A stretch of DNA of 64,000 bases from Sambucus nigra (lineage: Eukaryota; Streptophyta; Magnoliopsida; Dipsacales; Adoxaceae), in assembly GCA_949130495.1 (NCBI GenBank), contig OX422210.1, forward strand, positions 495,977,760-496,041,759. Reading direction: 5' to 3'. Numbering within the stretch: the first letter of the stretch is position 1; each line of letters begins with the position of its first letter. Both the position numbers and the translations under genes were made by a program. Shown one piece after another: positions 26,901-41,967 of the stretch. The notes beneath the pieces are model-generated. The model worked only from the letters and a program-made list of their open reading frames with translations. It was not told where the DNA came from and made no database searches.

Positions 26901-28600
26901 TTGCATATTTCTAGACTTAAACAAAACATGGCGTTAGAGGGTGAAAACTCAAAAAAACCCATGAACGTCCCCGTGGGTGGCACCAACACCTCCCACGGGA
27001 CCAATGTAACTCATAGGAACTGCCCCCGCAGCCGCGGGTCTCTTGATTTGAGAATATGATGATAATTGATATATTTCTAGATTTAGGCTTGAAAACATGG
27101 CATTAGAGGGTGAAAACTCGAAACAGCCCCTGAACATCCCCGTGGGTGGCACCGACACGTCTCACGGGACAAATGTAGCTCGTAGGAACTCACCACGTAG
27201 TCGCGAGACTCCCGGTTAGAGAATATGAGAGTAATTTGCATATTTCTAGACTTAGGCTTAAAAACATTGCGTTAGAGGGTGAAAACTCGAAACAGCCCCC
27301 GAACGTCCCCGTGGGTGGCACCAACACCTCCCACGGGACCAACGTAACTCGTAGGAACTGACCACGCAGCCGCGGGACTCCCTATTTGATAATATGATGG
27401 TAATTTGTATATTTTGAGACTTAATCAAAACATGGCGTTAGAGGTGAAAACTCGAAACAACTCCCGAACGTCCCCGTGGGTGGCACCAACACCTCCCACG
27501 GGACCAATGTAACTCGTAGGAACTGACCCGCAGCCGCGGGTCTCCCTGTTTGTGAATACGATGATAATTGATACATTTATAGACTTAGGCTTAAAAACAT
27601 GGCGTTAGAGAGTGAAAAATCGAAACAGCCCCCGAAAGTCCCCTTTGGTGGCAGCAGCACCTCCCACGGAACGAATGTAACTCGTAGGAACTGACCACGC
27701 ACTCACGGGACTCCCGGTTTGAGAATACGATGATAATTTACAACTTTTTAGAATTAGGCTTAAAAACATGGTGTAGGGGGTAAAAACACAAAATAGCCCC
27801 CGAACGTCCCCGTGGGTGGCACCAACACCTCCCACAGAACCAACGTAACTCGAAGGAACTGACCCCGCAGCCGCAGGTCTCCCAGCTTGTGAATACGAAG
27901 ATAATTTGCATATTTCTAGACTTAGGCTTAAAAACATGTCAACGAAGGGTGAAAACTCGAAACAACCCCCAAACGTCCCCGTGAGTGGCACCAACACCTC
28001 CCACGGGACCAATGAAACTCGTAGGAACTGACCACGCGGTCGCGGGACTCCCGGTTTGAGAATACGACGGTAATTTGCATATTTCTAGACTTAATCAAAA
28101 CATGGCGTTAGAGGGTGAAAACTCGAATTAGCTCCCGAATGTCCCTGTGGGTGGCACCAACACCTCCCACGGGACCAATGTAACTCGTAGGAACTGGCCA
28201 CTGCAGCCGCGGGTCCCCTGATTTGAGAATATGACGATAATTGACATATTTCTAGACTTAGGCTTAAAAACATGGCGTTAGAGCGTCAAAACTCGAAATA
28301 GCCCCCCAACATCCCCGTGGGTGGCACCAACACCTCTCACTGGACCAATGTAACTTGTAGGGACGCACCACCCAGTTGCGAGACTCCCGGTTTGAGAATA
28401 CGATGGTAATTTTCATATTTCTAGACTTAGGCTTAAAAACTTGGCGTTAGAGGGGGAAAACTTGAAACAGCCCTCGAACGTCCCCATGGGTGGCACCAAC
28501 ACCTCCCACGGGACCAATGTAACTCGTAGGAACTGACCACGCAGCCACGCGACTCCCGATTTGTGAATACCAAGTTAATTTATATATTTTGAGACTTAAT
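21000..28600. repeat. Loose supra-repeats of about 3.4-3.7 kb (20-22 monomers)
   Basis: Rare variants recur in the same order: ATGTCGACGAAGGG at 21417 and ATGTCGATGAAGGG at 25085 (3668 bp apart); AACAGATCC at about 22085 and 25612 (3527 bp); CCACCCCGAACGTCCCCATT at 23431 and 26790 (3359 bp). The falling offsets are each about one monomer apart, so single monomers were lost between the markers. A third, weaker copy is suggested by ATGTCAACGAAGGG at 27936. Divergence is clearly higher than in the 2.7-17 kb domain. Confidence 0.6.
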
Positions 28601-31600
28601 TAAAACAGGGCGTTAGAGGGTTAAATCTAAAAATAGATCTCGAACGTCCCCGTGGGTGGCACCAACACCTCCCACGGGACCAATGTAACTCATAGGAACT
28701 GACCCCGCAGTCGCGGGTCTCCCTGTTTCAGAATATGATGATAATTGACACATTTCTAGACTTAGGCTTAAAAACATGGCATTAGAGGGTGAAAACATGA
28801 AACAACCCCTGAACGTCCCCGTGGGTGGCACCAACACCTCCCACGGGACCAATGTAACTCGTAGGAATTGACCACGTAGTCGCGGGACCCCCAGTTTGAG
28901 AATACGATGGTAATTTCACTATTTCTAGACTTAGGGTTAAAAACATGGCATTAGAGGGTGAAAATTGGAAAAACCTCCCGAACGTCCTCGAGGGTGGCAC
29001 CAACACCTTCCGCGGGGCCAATGTAACTCGAAGGAACTGACCCCGCAACCGCGGGTCTCCCGATTTGAGAATACGACGATAATTTACATATTTCTAGACT
29101 TAGGCTTAAAAACATGGCGTTAGAGGGTGAAAACTCGAAATAGCCCTTGAACATCCCCGCCGGTGTCACCAACACCTCCCACGGGACCAATATAACTCGT
29201 AGGAACTGACCACGCGGCCGCGGGGCTCCCGGTTTGGTAATACGACGATAATTTGCATATTTCTAGACTAAAACAAAACATGCCGTTAGAGGGTGAAAAC
29301 TCGAATCAGCCCTCGAACATCCTCGTGGGAGGCATCAACACCTCCCAAGGGACCAATGCAACTCGTAGTTACTGAACCCGCAGATGCGGGTCTCCCGATT
29401 TGAGAATACGATGATAATTGACATATTTCTAGACTTAGGATTAAAAACATGGCGGTAGAGGGTGAAAACAAAAAACAGACCCTGAACGTCCCCGTGGGTG
29501 GCACCAACACCTCCCACGGATCCAATGTAACTCGTAGGAACTGATCACGCAGCCACGGGACTCCTGGTTTGAGAATACGATGATAATTGACATTTTTCTA
29601 GACTTAGGATTAAAAATATTGCGTTAGAGGGTGAAAACTCAAAACAGCCCCAGAACGTCCCCGTGGGTGGCACCAACACCTCCCATGGGACCAATGTAAC
29701 TCGTAGGAACTGAGCACGCAGCAGTGAGACTCCCGATTTGATAATACGACTGCAATTTTCATATTTCTAGACTTAAACAAAACATGGCGTTAGATGGTGA
29801 AAACTCGAAACATCCCCCGAACGTCCCCGTGGGTGGTACCAACACCTCCCACGGGACAAATGTAACTCGTAGGAACTGACCCCGTAGATGCGGGTCTCCC
29901 GATTTGAGAATACGATGATAATTGACATATTTCTGGACATAGGCTTAAAAACATGGCGTTAGAGGGTGAAAACTCGAAACAGCCCCCGAACGTCCCCGTG
30001 GGTGGCACCAACACCTCTCACAGGACCAATGTAACTCGTATGAACTGAAAACTCAGCCGAGAGACTCCCGGTTTGAGAATACGATGGTAATTTGCATATT
30101 TCTAGACTTGGGCTTAAAAATATTGCGTTAGAGGGTGAAAACTCGAAACAGCCCCCGAACGTCACCGTGGGTGGCACCAACACCTCCCATGGGACCAATG
30201 TAACTCGTAGGAACTGACCACGCATTCGCGGGACTCCCGGTTTGAGAATACAACGGTAATTTGCATATTTTCATACTTAAAGAAACCATGGCATTAGAGG
30301 GAGGGTGAAAACTAGAAACAACCTCCGAACGTCCCTGTGGGTGGCACCAACACCTCCCAGAGAACCAATGTAACTCGTAGGAACTGACCACGCAGCCGCG
30401 GGACTCCCAGTTTGAGAATACGATGATAATTTGCATATTTCTAGACTTGGGGTTAAAAACATGGCGTTAGAGGGTGAAAATTCGAAACACCTCTCGAATG
30501 TCCCCATGGGTGGAACCAATACCTTCCGCGGGATGAATGTAACTTGAAAGAACTGACCCCGCAGCCGTGGGTTTCCTGATTTGAGAATACGACAATAATT
30601 TGTATATTTCTAGACTTAGGCTTAAAAATATGGTGTCAGAGGGTGAAAACTGGAAACAGCCCCGAACATCCCCATGGATGGCACCAGCACCTCCCACGGG
30701 ACCAATGTAACTCGTAGGAACTGACCACGCAGCTGCGGGACTCCCACTTTCAGAATACGACGATAATTTGCATATTTCTAGACTTAAACAAAACATGGCG
30801 TTAGAGGGTGAAAACTCGAACCAGCCCCCGAACGTCCCCTTGGGTGGAAGCAACACCTCCCAAGAGACCAATGCAACTCGTAGTTACTGACCCCGCAGAT
30901 GCGGGTCTCCCGGTTTGAGAATACGCGGATAATTGACATATTTCTAGACTTAGCCTTAAAAACATGGCCTTAGAGGATAAAAACTTGAAACAGTCCATGA
31001 ACGTCCCCGTGGGTGGCAGCGACACCTCCCACGGAACCAATGTAAATCGTAAAAGCTGACCACGTAGCCGCGGGACTCCCAGTTTGAGAATACGACGGTA
31101 ATTTGCATATTTCTAGAGTTAGGGTTATAAACATGGCGTTAGAGGGCGAAAATTCGAAACAGCTACCGAATTTCCCCGTGGGTGGAACCAACACCTTTCG
31201 CGGGACCAATGTAACTCGAAGGAACTGATCCCGCAGCCGGGGGTCTCCCGGTTTGAGAATAAGACAATAATTCGTATATTACTAGACTTAGTCTTAAAAT
31301 CATGGCGTTAGAGGGTGGAAACTCGAAAAAGCCCCCGAACGTCCCCGTGGGTGGCACCAACACCTCCCACGGGACAAATGTAACTCGTAGGAAATGACCA
31401 CACATCCCTGGGACTCCCGGTTTGAGAATACAACGATAATTTGCATATTTCTAGACTTAAACAAAACATGGCGTTTGAGGGTGAAAACTCGAAATAGCCC
31501 TCGAACGTCCCAGTGGGTGGCACCAACACCTCCCAAGGGACCAATTTAACTCGTAGGAACTGTCCCCACAGCCGCGGGTCTCCTCATTTGAGAATATGAC

Positions 31601-32059
31601 GATAATTGACAAATTTCTATACATAGGCTTAAAAACATGGTGTTAGATGGTGAAAACTCAAAACATCCCATGAACGTCCCCTTGGATGGCACCAACACCT
31701 CCCACGAAACCAATGTAACTCGTAGGAACTGAACCCGCAGCCGCAGGTCTCCCTATTTTAGAATACGATCATAATTGACACATTTATAGACTTAGGCTTA
31801 AAAACATGGTGTTAGTGGGTGAAAACTCAAAACATCCCCCGAACGTCCCCGTGGGTGGCACCAACACCTCCTACGGAACGAATGTAACTCGTAGGAACTC
31901 ACCACGCAGCCGCGGAACTCCCCTTTTTAGAATACGATGGTAATTTATATATTTCTTGGATTAGGGTTAAAAACATAGCGTTAGAGGGGGAAAATTCGAA
32001 ACACCTCCCGAACGTCCCCGTGGGTGGCACCAACACCACCCACGAGACCAATGTAACTC

Positions 32060-32105
32060 GCAGGAACTGACCACGCATATTTCTAGTCTTAATAAAAACA
32101 TGGCG
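32060..32105. repeat. Satellite monomer with ~41-bp deletion at a GCA microhomology
   Basis: GACCACGCA runs directly into TATTTCTAG at about 32082. The missing ~41 bp lies between two GCA trinucleotides of the intact monomer (ACGCAGCC and TTTGCATA), consistent with a microhomology or slippage deletion. Confidence 0.7.
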
Positions 32106-35100
32106 GTAGAGGGTGAAAACTCGAAACATCCCCCGAACGTCCTCGTGGGTGGAACCAACACCACCCACGGGACTAATGAAACTCGAAGGAACTGACCTCG
32201 CAGCCGCGGGTCTCGTGGTTTGAGAATACGATGATAATTTATATATTTCTAGATAAAGGCTTAAAGACAACGCGTCAGAGAGTGAAAACTCGAAACAGCC
32301 CCCGAACGTCCCCGTGGGTGGCACCAACACCTCCCACGAGACCAATGTAACTCGTAGGAACTGACCACGCAGCCGCGGGACTCTCGGTTTGAAAATATGA
32401 TGTCAATTTTCTTATTTCTAGACTTAAACAAAACATGTCGTCAGAGGGTGAAATATCGAAACAGCCCCCGAACGACCCCGTGGGTGGCACCAACACCTCC
32501 CACGGGACCAATGTAACGCATAGGAAGTGACCACGCAGTCGCGAGACTCCCAATTTAAGAATACGATTGTAATTTGCATATATCTAGACTAAGGTTTAAA
32601 AACATGGCGTTGGAGGGTGAAAACTCAAAACATCCCTCGAACGTCCCCGTGGGTGGCACCAACTCCGCCCACGGGACCAATGTAACCCTTAGGAACTGAG
32701 CACGCAGTCGCGGGACTCCTGGTTTGAGAATACAATGAAAATTTGCATATATATAGACTTAGGCTTAAAAACATGGCGTTAGAGGGTGAAAACTCGAAAC
32801 AGCCCCCGAACATCCCCGTGGGTGTCACCAACGACTCTCACGGGACTAATGTAACTCGTAGGAATTAACGCCACAGCCGCGGGAATCCCGGTTTGAGAAT
32901 ACGATAGTAATTTTTTTTATTTTGAGACTTAGGTTTAAAAACATGGCATTAGAGGGTGAAAACTCAAAACAGCCCCCGAACGTCCCCGTGGGTGCCACCA
33001 ACACCTCCCACGAGACCAATGTAACTCGTAGGAACTGACCACGCAGTCGTGGGACTCCCGAATTGATAATACGACGATAATTTATATATTTCTAGACTTT
33101 GGATATAAAACATGGCGTTAGAGAGTGAAAACTCGAAACGGCCCCCGAACGTCCCCGTGGGTGGAACCAACACCTCCTACGGGACAAATGAAACTCGAAG
33201 GAACTGACCCCGCAGCCGCGGGTCTCGTGGTTTGAGAATACGATGATAATTTACATATTTCTAGACATAGGCTTAAAGACATTGCGTCAGAGGGTGAAAA
33301 CTCGAAACAGCCCCCGAACGTCCCCTTGGGTTGAACCAACACCTCCCACGGGACCAATGAAACTCTAAGGAACTGAACCCACAGCCGCGGGTCTCGTGGT
33401 TTGAGAATACGATGATAATTTACATATTTCTAGACATAGGCTTAAAGACATGGCGTCAGAGGGTGAAAACTCGAAGCAGCCCCCGAACGTCCTCGTGGGT
33501 GGCACCAACTCCTCCCACCGTACCAATGTAACTCGTAGGAAGTAACCATGCAGCTGCGGGACTCCCGGTTTGAGAATACGATGACAATTTGCATTTTTCT
33601 AGACTTAAACAAAACATGGCGTTAGAGGGTGAAAACTCGAAACAGCCCTCGAACATCCCTGTGGGTGGCACCAACACCTCCCAGGGGACCAATGTAACTC
33701 GTAGGAAGTGACCCCGCAGACGCGGGTCTCCCGCTTTGAGAATAAAATGATAATTGACATATTTCTGGACTTAGGATTAAAAATATGGCGTTAGAGGGTG
33801 AAAAATCAAAACAGCCACCGAACGTCACCGTGGGTGCCACAAACACCTCCCACGGGACCAATGTAACTCGTAGGAACTGACCATGCAGCCGCGGGACTAT
33901 CGATTTGAGAATACGACTGTAATTTGCAAATATCTAGATTTAGGCTTAAAAAATGGCGTTAGAGGGTCAAAACCCGAAACAGCCCCTGAACATCCCCGTG
34001 GGTGGCGCCAACACCTCCCACGGGACCAATGTAACTCGTAGGAATTGACCCGCAGTCGCAGGTCATCCAATTTGATAATACATCGATAATTGACACATTT
34101 CTAGACTTCAGCTTAAAAACATGGCGTTAGACGGCAAAAATTCGAAACAGCACCCGAACGTCCCCGTGGGGGGCATGAACTCCTCCAACGGGACCAATGT
34201 AACTCGTAGGAACTGACCCCGCAGTCGCGGGTCTCCCTGTTTGAGAATACGACGATAATTAACACATTTCTAGACATAGGCTTAAAAACATGGCGTTAAA
34301 GGGAGAAAACTCGAAACAGCCCCCGAACGTCCCCGTGGGTGAAACCAACACCTCCCACTAAACCAATGTGACTCGTAGGAACTGACCACGCAGCCGCGGG
34401 ACTCCTAGTTTGAGAATACGACGGTAATTTGCATATTTCTAGACTTAGGGTTAAAAACTTGGCGCTAAAGGGTGAAAATTCGAAACACCTCCCGAACGTC
34501 CTCGTGGTTGGCACCAACACCTTCCACGGGACCAATGTAACTCGAAGGAACTGACCCCGCATCCCCGGGTTTCTCGGTTTGAGAATACGACAATAATTTG
34601 CATATATCTAGACTTAGGCTAAAAAACATGGCGTCAGAGGGTGAAAACTCGAAATAGCCCCCAAAACTCCCTGTTGGTGGCACCAACACCTCCCACGGGA
34701 TCAATGTAACTCGTAGGAACTGACAATGCAGCCGTGGGACTATCGGTTTGAAAATTCGACATTAATTTGCATGTATATAGACTTAAAAAAAAACATGGAA
34801 TTAGAGGGTGAAAACTTGAACCGACCCCCGAACGGCCCCGTGGGTGGCACCAACACCTCCCACGGGACCAATGCAACTCGTAGGAACTGACCCCACGGAC
34901 GCGGGTCTCTCAATTTTAGAATATGATGATAATTGACATATTTCTAAACTTAGGTTTAAATACATGGTGTTAGAGGGTGAAAACAAAAAACAGCCCCCGA
35001 ACATCCCCGTGGGTGGCACCAACACCTCCCACGGGACCAACGTACCTCGAAGGAACTGACCCCGTAGCTGCGGGTCTCCCGATTTGAGAATACGATGATA

Positions 35101-38100
35101 ATTTGCATGTCTCTAGACCTAGGCTTAAAAACAATGTGTCAGAGGGTGAAAACTCGAAATAGTCCCCGAACGTCCCCGTGGGTGGCACCAACACCTCCCA
35201 CGGGACCAATGTAACTCGTAGGAACTGACCAGGTAGCCGCAGGATTCCCGATTTGAGAATACGATGGTAATTTGCATATTTCTAGACTTAAACAAAACAT
35301 GGCGTTAGATGGTGAAAACTCGAAACAGCCCCCGAGCGTCCTCGTGGGTGGGACCAACACCTCCCACGGGACGAATGCAACTCGTACGAACTGATCCCAT
35401 AGACGCGGGTCACCCGGTTTGATAATACGAAGATAATTGACATATGTTTGGACTTAGGCTTAAAAAAATGGCATTAGAGGGTGAAAACTCGAAAAAGCCC
35501 CTGAACGTCCCCATGGGTGGCACCAACACCTCCCACGGGACCAATGTAACTCGTAGGAACTGAGAACACAGCCGTGGGACTCCCAATTTGAGAATACGAT
35601 GATAATTTGCATATTTCTAGACTTAGGCTTAAAAACATGGGGATAGAGGGTGAAAATTCGATACTGCCCCTGAACGTCCCCGTGGGTGGCACCAACACCT
35701 CCCACGGGTACAATATAACTCGAAGGAATAGACCCCGTAGCCATGGGTCACCCGGTTTGAGAATTCGGCGATAATTTGCATGTCTCTAGACTTAGGCTTA
35801 AAAACATGGCGTTAGTGGGTAAAAACTCAAAACATCCCCCGAACGTCCCCATGGGTGGCATCAACACCTCCCACGAAACCAATGTAACTCATAGGAACTG
35901 ACCACGCAGCCGCAGGACTACCAGTTTGAGAATACGACGATAATTTGTATATTTCTAGACTTAGGCTTAAAAACATGGAATTAGAGGGTGAAAACTCAAA
36001 ACAGCCCTCGAACGTCCCCATGGGTGGCACCAACACCTCCCACGGGACCAATATAACTCGTAGGAACTGATCACGCAGCCGTGGGCTCCCGGTTTGACAT
36101 TACGACAGTAATTTTCATATTTCTAGACTTAAACAAAGCATGGCGTTAGATGGTGAAAACTCAAAATAGCCCTCGAACGTCTCCGTGCGTGGCACCAACA
36201 CCTCCCACGGCACCAATGTAACTTGTAGGAGGTGACCACGCAGACGCGGGACTACCAGTTTGAGGATACGATGGTAATTTGTATATTTCTAGACTTAGGC
36301 TTAAAAACATGGCATTAGATGGTGAAAACTCAAAACATCCCCCGAACGTCCCCGTGGGTGGAACCAACACTTCCCACGGGACCAATGCAACTCATAGGAA
36401 CTGACCCCGTAGACGTGGGTCTCCCGGTTTGAGAATACGATGATAATCGACATATTTTTAGACTTAGGCTTAAAACATGGCGTTATAGGGTGAAAACTCG
36501 AAAATCCCCCGAACATCCCCAATGGTTGCACCATCACCTCCCACGAGATCAATATAACTCGTAGGAACTGACAACGCATCCGCGGGACTCCCTATTTGAG
36601 AATACGACGGTAATTTGTATATTTCTAAACATAAACAAAACATGGCATTTGAGGGTGACAACTCGAACCAGCCCCTGAACGTCCCCGTGGGTGGCACCAA
36701 CACCTCCCACGGGACCAATGCAACTCGTAGGAACTGAACCTACAGACGCGGGTCTCCCGGTTCGAGAATACGACGATAATTGATATATTTCTGGACTTAG
36801 GATTAAAACCATGGCGTCAGAGGGTGAAAACTCAAAATATCCCCCGAACGTCCCCGTGGGTGGCACCAACACCTCCCACGGGACCAATATAACTCGTAGG
36901 AACTGACCAGGCAGCCAGAGGACTCTCGGTTTGTGAATACGACGGTAATTTAAATATTTCTAGACTTAAACAAAACATGGAGTTAGATGGTGAAAACTCG
37001 AAACAGCCCCCGAGCGTCCCCGTGGGTGGCACCAACACCTCCCACGGGACCAATGCAACTCGTAGGAACTGACCCCGCAGACGCGGGTCTCTCGGTTTGA
37101 GAATACGACGATAATTGACATATTTCTAGACTTAGGCTTAGAAACATGGCGTTAGAGGGTGAAAACTCGAAAAAGCCCCTGAACGTCCCCGTGGGTGGCA
37201 CCAAGACCTCCCACGGGACCAATGTAACTCGTAGGAACTGACAACGCAGCCGCGGGACTCCCAGTTTGAGAATATGATGATAATTTGCATATTTCAAGAC
37301 TTAGGCTTAAAAACATGGCGTTAGAGGGTGAAAACTCGAAACAGCCCCTGAACGTCCCCGTGAGTGGCACCAACACCTCCCATGGGACCAATGTAACTCG
37401 AAGGAACAGACCCCGCAGCCACGGGTCTCCCGGTTTGAGAATACGACGACAAGTTGCATGTTTCTAGACTTGGCTTAAAAACAGGGCGTTAGTGGGTGAA
37501 AACTCAAAACAGCCCCCGGACGTCCCCATGGGTGGCACCAACACCTCCCACGGGACCAATGTAACTCGTAGGAACTGATCACACAGCCGTGGGCTCCCGG
37601 TTTGAGAATACGACGGTAATTTGCATATTTCTAAACTTAAACAAAACATGGCGTTAGACGGTGAAAACTCGAAATAGATCTCTAACGTCCCCGTGCGTGG
37701 CACCAACACCTCCCACGGGACTAATGTAACTTGTAGGAATTTAACACGCAGATGCGGGACTAACAGTTTGAGAATATGATGATAATTTGTATATTTCTAG
37801 ACTTAGGCTTAAAAACATGGCATTAGAGGGTGAAAACTCAGAACAGCCCCCGAACGTCCCCATGGGTGGCACCAACACCTCCCACGAGACCAATGTAACT
37901 CATAGGAACTGATCACGCAGCCATGGGACTCCCAGTTTGAGAATACGACAGTAATTTTCATATTTCTAGACTTAAACAAAACATGGCGTTAGACGGTGAA
38001 AACTCGAAATAGCCCTCAAACATCCCCGTGCGTGGCACCAACACCTCACACGGGACCAATGTAACTTGTAGGAAGTGACCACGCAGACGCGGGACTACCA

Positions 38101-40880
38101 GTTTGAGAATACGATGGTAATTTGTATATTTCTAGACTTAGGCTTATAAACATGGCATTAGATGGTGATAACTCGAAACAGCCCCCGAACGGCCCCGTGG
38201 GTTGCACCAACACCTCCCACGGGACCAATGCAACTCGTAGGAACTGACCACGCAGCCGCGGGTCTCCCGGTTTGAGAATACGACAATAATTGACATAGTT
38301 TTAGACTTAGGCTTAAAAACATGGTGTCAGAGGGTGAAAACTCGAAAAAGCACTCGAACGTCCCCATGGGTGGCACCAACACCTCCCACGGGACCAATGT
38401 AACTCGTAGGAACTGACAATGCAGTCGTCGGACTCCCAGTTTGAGAATACGATGATAATTTGCATATTTATAGACTTAGGCTTAAAAAATGGCGTTAGAG
38501 GGTGAAAACTCAAAACTGCCCCTGAACGTCCCCACGGGTGGCACCAACACCTCCCACGGGACCAATGTTACTCGAAGGAACAGACCCCGCAGCCACGGGT
38601 CTCCCGGTTTGAGAATGTGATGATAATTTGCATGTTTCTAAACTTAGGCTTAAAAACATGGAGTTAGTGGGTGAAAACTCAAAACAGCCCCCGAACGTCC
38701 CCATGGGTGCACCAACACTTCCCACGGGACCAATGGAACTCGTAGGAACTGATCACGCATCCGTGGAAATCCCGGTTTGAGAATACGACGGTAATTTCCA
38801 TATTTCTAGACTTAAACAAACCATGGCGTTAGACGGTGGAAACTCGAAATAGCCCTCGAACGTCCCCGTGTGTGGCACCAACACCTCCCACGGGACCAAT
38901 GTAACTTGTTGGAAGTGACCACGCAGACACGGGACTACCAGTTTGAGAATACGACGGTATTTTGTATATTTCTAGACTTAGGCTTAAAAACATGGAATTA
39001 GAGGGTGAAAACTCGAAACAACCCTCGAAAGTCCCCGTTGGTGGCACCAACACTTCCCACGGGACCAATGTAACTCATAGGAACTGACCACTCAGCCACA
39101 GGACTCCCGGTTTGAGAATACAACGGCAATTTGCAAATTTTTAGACTTAATCAAAACATTTCATTAGAGGGTGAAAACTCGAAACGGCCCCCGAACGTCC
39201 CCGTGGGTGGAACCAACACCTCCCACGGGACCAATGAAACTCAAATGAACTGACCCCGCAGCCGCGGATCTTGTTGTTTGAGAATACGATGATTATTTAC
39301 ATATTTATAGACATAGGCTTATAGACATGGCGTTAGAGGGTGAAAACTCGAAACAGCCCCCGAACGTCCCCGCGGGTGGCACCAACACCTCCTACGGGAC
39401 CAATGTAACTCGTAGGAAATAACCACGTAGCCACGGGACTCCCGGTTCGATAATACGACGACAATTTGCATATTTTTAGACTAAAACAAAACATGGCGTT
39501 AGAGGGTGAAAACTCGAAACAGCCCCCGAACATCCCCGTGGGTGGCACCAACACCTCCCACGGGACCAATGTAACTCGTAGGAAGTGACCCCGCAAACGC
39601 GGGTCTCCCGGTTTGAGAATAAGATGATAATTGATATATTTCAGGACATAGGATTAAAAACATGGCGTCAGAGGGTGAAAACTCAAAATAGCCCCCGAAT
39701 GTCCCCGTGGGTGGCCCCAACATCTCCCACGGGACCAATGTAACTCGTAGGAACTGACCAGGCCGCCACAGGACTCTCGGTTTGAGAATACAACGCTAAT
39801 TTGCATATTTCTAGACTTAAAACAAAATATGGCGTTAGATGGTGAAAATTCGAAACAGCTCCCGAACGTTCCCGTGGGTGGCACCAACACCTCCCACGGG
39901 ACCAATGCAACTCGTAGGAACTGGCCCGCAGACGCGGGTCTCCCGGTTTGAGAATACGACGATAATTGACATATTTCTAGACTTAGGCTTAAAAACATGG
40001 CGTTAGAGGGTGAAAACTTGAAAAAGCCCCTGAACGTCCCCATGGGTGGCACCAACACCTCCCACGGGACCAATGTAACTCGTAGGAATTAACAACGCAG
40101 CCGCGGGACTCCCAGTTTGAGAATACGATGATAATTTTCATATTTTTAGATTTAGGCTTAGAAACATGGCGTTAGAGGGTTAAAACTCGAAACAACCCCT
40201 GAACGTCCCCATGGGTGGCACCAACACCTCCCACGGGACCAATGTAACTCGAAGGAACTCACCACACACTCGCGAGACGCCCGATTTGAGAATACGACGG
40301 TAATTTTCATATTTCTAAACTTAGGCTTAAAAACATGGCGATAGTGGGTGAAAACTCGAAATAGCCCCCGAACGTCCCCATGGGTGGCACCAACACCTCC
40401 CACGGGACCAATGTAACTCGTAGGAACTCACCACGCAGCCGCGGGACTCCCGGTTTGAAAATATGATTGAAATTTGTATATTTTGAGACTTAGTCTTAAA
40501 AACATGGTATTATAGGGTGAAAACTCGAAACAGCCCCCGAACGTCCCTGTGGGTGGCACCAACACCTCCCATGGGACCAATGTAACTCGTAGGAACTGAC
40601 CACGCAGCCACAGGACTCCCGGTTTGAGAATACGACGGTAATTTACCTCATTCTAGACTTAATCAAAACATGGCGTTAGAGGGTGAAAACTCGAAACGGC
40701 CCCCGAACGTCCCCGTGGGTGGAACCAACACCACCCATGGGACTAATGAAACTCGATGGAACTGACCCCATATCCGTGGGTCTCGTGGTTTGAGAATACG
40801 ATGATAATTTATATATTTCTTGACAAAGGCTTAAAGACATGGCGTTAGAGGGTGAAAACTCGAAACAGCCCCCGAACGTC

Positions 40881-40910
40881 CCCGTGGGTGGCACCAACAC
40901 CTCCCACGGG
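40881..40910. other. Inverted repeat (possible hairpin/cruciform) present in most monomers; example copy
   Basis: CCCGTGGG at 40881-40888 is the exact reverse complement of CCCACGGG at 40903-40910, separated by 14 nt (TGGCACCAACACCT). After a T-T mismatch, two more G-C pairs can extend the stem inward. The motif sits in the GC-rich half of most monomers, with point variants in one arm. A second short dyad, CGGGA-C-TCCCG, lies downstream in many copies. Dyad symmetry and non-B DNA have been proposed as a feature of centromeric satellites; function here is inference. Confidence 0.75.
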
Positions 40911-41801
40911 ACCAATGTAACTCGTAGGAACTAACTACGCATCCGCGGGACTCCCAGTTTGAGAATACAATGATAATTTGCATATTTCTAGACTTAGGAT
41001 TAAAAACATGGCGTTAGAGGGTGAAAACTCGAAACAGCCCCTGGACATCCCCGTGGGTGGTACCAACACCTCCCACGGGACCAATATAACTCGTAGGAAG
41101 TGACCCCACAAACGCGGGTGTCCCGGTTTGAGAATACGATAATAATTGACATATTTTTGGACTTAGGATAAAAACCATGGAGTTAGACAGTGAAAACTCG
41201 AAACAGCCCCCGAACGACCCCGTGGGTGTCACAAACACCTCCCACGGGACCAATGTAACACATAGCAACTGACCAGCAGTCGCGGGCCTCCCTGTTTGAG
41301 AATACGACGATAATTGACACATTTCTAGACTTCGACTTAAAAACATGGCGTTTGGATGGTGAAAACTCGATACAGCTCCCGAACATCCTCGTGGGTGGCA
41401 CCAGCACCTCCCACGGGACCAATGTAACTCGTAGGAACTGACCCCGCAGTCGCGGGTCTCCCTATTTAAGAATACGACGATAAATAACACATTTCTTGAC
41501 TTAGGATTAAAAACATGGTGTTAGAGGTTGAGAACTCGGAACAACACCCGAATGTCCCCGTGGGTGGCACCAACACCTACGACGAAACCAATGTAACTCG
41601 CAGGAACTGACCCCGCAGCCGCGAATCTCCCGGTTTGAGAATACGACAATATTTATATATTTCTAGACTTAGGCAAAAAAACATGGCCTTAGAGGGTGAA
41701 AACTCGAAACAGCCCCCGAACGTCCCCGTTGGTGGCTCCAACACCTCCCACGGGATCAATATAACTCGTAGGAACTGACCACGCAGCCGCGGGACTCCCG
41801 G

Positions 41802-41967
41802 TTTGAGAATTCAACGTTAATTTGCATATTTACAGACTTAAACAAAACTTGGCGATAGAGGGTGAAAACTTGAACCAACCCCCGAACGTCCCCGTGGGTG
41901 GCACCAACACCTCCCACGGGACCAATGCAACTCGTAGGAACTCACCCCGCGGATGCGGGCCTCTCGG
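41802..41967 (+). repeat. Representative short (166-bp) satellite monomer
   Basis: It has the same block order as the long monomer, but the segment after the AT-rich start reads GACTTAAACAAAAC, 3 bp shorter than in the long form. Short monomers are interspersed with long ones throughout, usually singly, which creates the mixed-length patterns that define the higher-order repeats. Confidence 0.88.
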
